In this document: positions 5,994-10,078 of the stretch, piece after piece
Position numbering within the stretch: position 1 is the stretch's first letter
Layout of the letters: each line of letters starts with the position of its first letter
Assembly: GCA_016931365.1 (NCBI GenBank)
Contig: JAFGEY010000422.1
Span: 1-10,078, forward strand
DNA length: 10,078 nt
Source of the DNA: Anaerolineae bacterium
GTDB lineage: Bacteria > Chloroflexota > Anaerolineae > JAFGEY01
Reading direction: 5' to 3'
Program-made: the position numbers and the translations under genes
The notes under the pieces: model-generated
Database searches by the model: none
What the model saw: the letters and a program-made list of their open reading frames with translations, nothing else
What the model was told of the DNA's origin: nothing

Positions 5994-6064
5994 GCGTGTT
6001 TCGTATTGCGTATTCCGTGAGGCACAGTGCACAACACGAAATACGCAATACGCAGCAATACGCA
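5994..6064. repeat. NCGTATT heptad repeat with inverted arms (copy 1)
   Basis: Directly after the peptidase stop come four 7-bp units of form NCGTRTT (5994-6021). The arm 6002-6014 (CGTATTGCGTATT) is perfectly complementary to 6040-6052, with a 25-base loop containing GTGCAC. Further heptads on the other strand continue to about 6064. The element fills most of the 88-bp gap before the sulfatase, ending just before its ribosome-binding site. A related element is at 9312-9368. Confidence 0.85.
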
Positions 6065-6081
6065 TCAAGGAGAAATTTCTC

Positions 6082-7524
6082 ATGCCTTCTCGTCCCAACG
6101 TCATCCTGATCTGCGTCGACCAATGGCGCGGCGACTGTCTGAGCGTCGACGGGCACCCGGTGGTGCATACCCCCTATCTGGATCAGTTGGCGCTTGGCGG
6201 GGCGCGTTTTTCGCACGCCTATACTGCCACACCGAGCTGCATCGCCGCGCGCGCCTCGCTGTTCACCGGATTGCGCCCGCGCACGCACGGTCGCGTCGGC
6301 TACCAGGACGGCGTGGCGTGGGATTACCCCGTCACGCTGGCCGGCGAATTCACCTGTCACGGCTACCAGACCCAGGCCGTCGGCAAGATGCACGTCTACC
6401 CGGAGCGTTCACAGGTGGGCTTTCAGAACGTGATCCTGCACGACGGGTTTTTGCACTATGCGCGCAGCCAGGCGCTCAACCACGATCTGGTCGACGATTA
6501 CCTGCCCTGGCTGCGCGCGCAGTTGGGCCGTGAGGCTGACTATTTTGACCACGGCGTGAACTGCAATTCGCATGTCGCCCGTCCGTGGGACAAGCCCGAG
6601 TACACCCACCCGACCAACTTTGTGGTCAGCCAGGGCATCGATTTTCTGAGGCGACGCGACCCACGCAAGCCTTTTTTCCTCTTTATCTCTTTCCACCGCC
6701 CGCACCCGCCTTATGATCCGCCCACTTGGGCCTTCGAGCAGTACGTTGGGGCAGAGATGCCCCCCGTACCCGTCGGCGACTGGATCGACTTTTTTGCACC
6801 CTATGCCGCACCGCCCCGCCCCGACTGCGCGGTCGGGCAGGTGCCGGAGGCGGCGCATCGACGCGCGCGGGCCGGTTATTATGGCCACATGACCCACATC
6901 GATCACCAGATCAACCGCTTTCTGGAAGTGCTGCACGAGTTCGGTCAGCGCGACAACAGCTATATCTGCTTTGTCTCCGATCACGGCGAGCTGCTGGGCG
7001 ACCACCACCTGTGGCGCAAGAGCTTGCCCTACGAAGGCTCAGCGCGCGTGCCATTCATCATCGCCGGGCCGCGCGGGTGCGGCATTGGGCCCGGCGCAGT
7101 GCTGGATCAGCCAGTCGAGTTGGGCGACGTGATGCCGACTTTGCTCGACTGCGCCGGGCTGCCGGTACCCGAGTCGGCGGAGGGGAAAAGCGTGCTGTCT
7201 TTGCTGCGCGGCGAGGGGACAGCGTGGCGGCCTTACGTTCACGGCGAGCATACTGCGTTCGGCCAGTCGGCGCAGTGGATTGCCGATGGTCACCAGAAAT
7301 ACATCTGGTTCAGCGGCGCGGGCCACGAGCAGTTGTTCGACCTCGATGCCGACCCGCAAGAGCTGCACGATCTGGCCCGCGAGCCGGGCGCCCGGGCGCG
7401 CGTCGAACGCTGGCGGCAGGCTCTGATCGCCGAGCTGGCCGGGCGCGAGGAGAGCTTTACCGACGGTGAGCGGTTGATCCCCGGACGCCCGGTGCATCCG
7501 GTGCTGTCGCATCTGCTAAAATGA
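6082..7524 (+). CDS. Sulfatase family hydrolase (formylglycine-dependent type)
   Basis: An alkaline-phosphatase-superfamily enzyme that hydrolyses sulfate (or related phosphonate) esters using a formylglycine made from a cysteine. Seen: the N-terminal metal site VDQWRGD (D13); the modification site PSCIAARASLFTG with C53; SDHGELLGDH with D300 and H301 as metal ligands; and K313 in WRKSLPYEGSARVPF. The C-terminal DADPQELHDLA stretch is typical. Length 480 fits. Unusually, the core motif is C-x-A-x-R, not C-x-P-x-R; an alanine there is accepted by anaerobic radical-SAM maturases as I recall. No signal peptide is seen, so a cytosolic enzyme is likely. AAGGAG precedes the ATG by nine bases. Substrate unknown: arylsulfate, choline sulfate or sugar sulfate are possible. 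No maturase gene is in view. Confidence 0.92.
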   Translation: MPSRPNVILICVDQWRGDCLSVDGHPVVHTPYLDQLALGGARFSHAYTATPSCIAARASLFTGLRPRTHGRVGYQDGVAWDYPVTLAGEFTCHGYQTQAVGKMHVYPERSQVGFQNVILHDGFLHYARSQALNHDLVDDYLPWLRAQLGREADYFDHGVNCNSHVARPWDKPEYTHPTNFVVSQGIDFLRRRDPRKPFFLFISFHRPHPPYDPPTWAFEQYVGAEMPPVPVGDWIDFFAPYAAPPRPDCAVGQVPEAAHRRARAGYYGHMTHIDHQINRFLEVLHEFGQRDNSYICFVSDHGELLGDHHLWRKSLPYEGSARVPFIIAGPRGCGIGPGAVLDQPVELGDVMPTLLDCAGLPVPESAEGKSVLSLLRGEGTAWRPYVHGEHTAFGQSAQWIADGHQKYIWFSGAGHEQLFDLDADPQELHDLAREPGARARVERWRQALIAELAGREESFTDGERLIPGRPVHPVLSHLLK

Positions 7525-7542
7525 CTGCCGGGTGATGAGTAG

Positions 7543-7567
7543 GGCAGGTTTCCATACCTGCCTTTTT
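7543..7567 (+). terminator. Rho-independent terminator after the sulfatase
   Basis: GGCAGGT (7543-7549) pairs perfectly with ACCTGCC (7556-7562) around TTCCAT, followed directly by TTTTT (7563-7567). It lies 19 bases past the sulfatase stop and separates the upstream block from hutU. Confidence 0.8.
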
Positions 7568-7580
7568 GCTGGAACAACCA

Positions 7581-7600
7581 GGCGGCTATTGAAAGCCGCC
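7581..7600 (+). other. Second perfect hairpin before hutU
   Basis: GGCGGCT (7581-7587) pairs with AGCCGCC (7594-7600) around a six-base loop. It has no T-run and lies 14 bp after the terminator. It could be a dispersed repeat or overlap the hutU promoter. Confidence 0.6.
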
Positions 7601-7615
7601 CTGCAACGCTACAAT
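7589..7615 (+). promoter_or_regulatory. Weak candidate hutU promoter
   Basis: TTGAAA (7589-7594) and TACAAT (7610-7615) resemble -35 and -10 boxes, but the 15-bp spacing is short. The placement after a terminator makes a promoter here likely in principle; the exact boxes are uncertain. The -35 would lie in the loop and arm of the 7581-7600 hairpin. Confidence 0.35.
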
Positions 7616-7654
7616 GACCGCCGATCGGTGGCCTAAATAAATGGAGGTAGTGCA

Positions 7655-9304
<1,650 letters not shown>

Positions 9305-9311
9305 GGCGTGC

Positions 9312-9368
9312 TGCGTATTGCGTACTGCGTATTCGTTGCAATTTTGTAAATACGCAATACGCAATACG
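9312..9368. repeat. NCGTATT heptad repeat with inverted arms (copy 2)
   Basis: Heptads TGCGTAT, TGCGTAC and TGCGTAT run from 9312 to 9332. The arm 9314-9333 is complementary to 9349-9368 at 19 of 20 positions, with a 15-base AT-rich loop. It fills the hutU-ftcD gap and ends about 20 bp before the ftcD start. Same heptad unit and inverted-arm design as 5994-6064. Confidence 0.88.
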
Positions 9369-9389
9369 AACCAGAAAGTTTAACACAAA

Positions 9390-10078
9390 ATGCGAATTTT
9401 AATGTGCATCCCTAACATCAGCGAAGGGCGCCGTCCGGAGGTGATCGAGCAGATCGCCGACCCGATCCGCCGCGCCGAGGGAGTCAAGCTGCTCGACGTA
9501 TCGCCCGACGCCGACCACAACCGCACCGTGCTCACCTACCTGGGCGAGCCGGAGCCGGTGCTGGAAGCGAGCCAGGCGATGGCGCGCAAGGCCTTCGAGT
9601 TGATCGACATGGCCCAGCACCACGGCGCGCACCCGCGCCTCGGCGCGGTCGATGTGGTGCCGTTTGTGCCCGTGCGCGGGGTCAAGAGCAAAGAAGCGGT
9701 CGAGATATCGCGGCAGTTCGGGCGCTTTGTCGGCGCGCTGGGGATTCCGGTGTACTATTACGAGGACTCGGCCACCAGGCCCGAGCGGGTCAGCCTGCCC
9801 GACATCCGCAAGGGCGAGTACGAAGGCCTGCCGGACAAGCTCGCCGATCCGGCCTGGCAGCCCGACGAGGGGCCGGCCACGTTCAACGGGCGCAGCGGCG
9901 CGCTGGTGACGGGCGCGCGCCCGCCGCTGGTGGCCTTTAACGTGAACCTGCGCACCAATGACCTCGAACTGGCCAACCAGATCGCCCGCGCGGTGCGTTA
10001 TATCAACGGCGGCTACCGCTACGTGCGCGCTCTGGGCGTCGACTTGAAAGAGCAGGGCATGGTGCAGGTCTCAATGAA
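9390..10078 (+). CDS. ftcD: Glutamate formimidoyltransferase, 5' part
   Basis: Transfers the formimino group of N-formimino-L-glutamate to tetrahydrofolate, releasing glutamate, at the end of one histidine-degradation route. The first 229 codons are in the window; the gene runs off the right edge. Seen: N-terminal CIPNISEGRR, the family start pattern; DADHNRTVLTYLGEP; HHGAHPRLGAVDVVPFVPV, in which H81 matches the catalytic histidine; and NVNLRTNDLELANQIARAVR in the second domain. The start at 9390 puts the first strand in register with relatives; ATG at 9402 would clip it. The ribosome-binding site is weak (AGAAAG, about 11 bases upstream). Whether a cyclodeaminase domain is fused downstream cannot be seen. 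Confidence 0.95.
   Translation, partial: MRILMCIPNISEGRRPEVIEQIADPIRRAEGVKLLDVSPDADHNRTVLTYLGEPEPVLEASQAMARKAFELIDMAQHHGAHPRLGAVDVVPFVPVRGVKSKEAVEISRQFGRFVGALGIPVYYYEDSATRPERVSLPDIRKGEYEGLPDKLADPAWQPDEGPATFNGRSGALVTGARPPLVAFNVNLRTNDLELANQIARAVRYINGGYRYVRALGVDLKEQGMVQVSM

Overview
The window is a GC-rich, gene-dense stretch of bacterial chromosome. The gene set is ordinary housekeeping and catabolic genes. The spaces between genes hold an unusual number of short palindromic and heptad-type repeats. That repeat style (NCGTATT heptads, GTAGGGGCGC hairpins), together with an Hfq-like protein, a cytosolic PreP-type peptidase and short XRE regulators, suggests a Chloroflexota (Anaerolineae-like) genome. 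This is an inference from memory of such genomes; no marker gene in the window proves it.

Layout. Positions 1-331 (+) hold the end of a sugar phosphate isomerase/epimerase. Positions 386-528 carry a nested hairpin and four tandem copies of a 13-bp repeat. Positions 529-1844 (-) form a leftward cluster: a prepilin peptidase, an 84-residue XRE regulator 11 bp behind it, and a 55-residue helical protein. The last gene has its own consensus promoter, with one copy of a 16-bp operator-like palindrome between -35 and -10 and a second copy in the leader. Positions 1845-2131 form a divergent control region: three 20-bp units, each with an ATCTTGCCAAGAT palindrome, lie between a leftward extended -10 promoter and a rightward promoter whose -35 is inside the third palindrome. 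The leftward transcript would begin with a leader of about 155 nt that can fold into a pseudoknot.

Rightward from 2132 come an Hfq-like Sm protein, a deoxynucleoside kinase (2-bp gap), an M16C presequence-protease-type metallopeptidase and a sulfatase. A rho-independent terminator at 7543-7567 closes this block. Urocanate hydratase (hutU) and the start of glutamate formimidoyltransferase (ftcD) follow, two steps of histidine degradation to glutamate. Similar heptad-repeat hairpins sit just before the sulfatase and just before ftcD.

How it fits together. No defence locus, transposase, tRNA, rRNA or CRISPR array was seen. The most original material is regulatory: the XRE/55-aa module with paired operators, the triple-palindrome array between divergent promoters, and the structured leader of the prepilin peptidase transcript.
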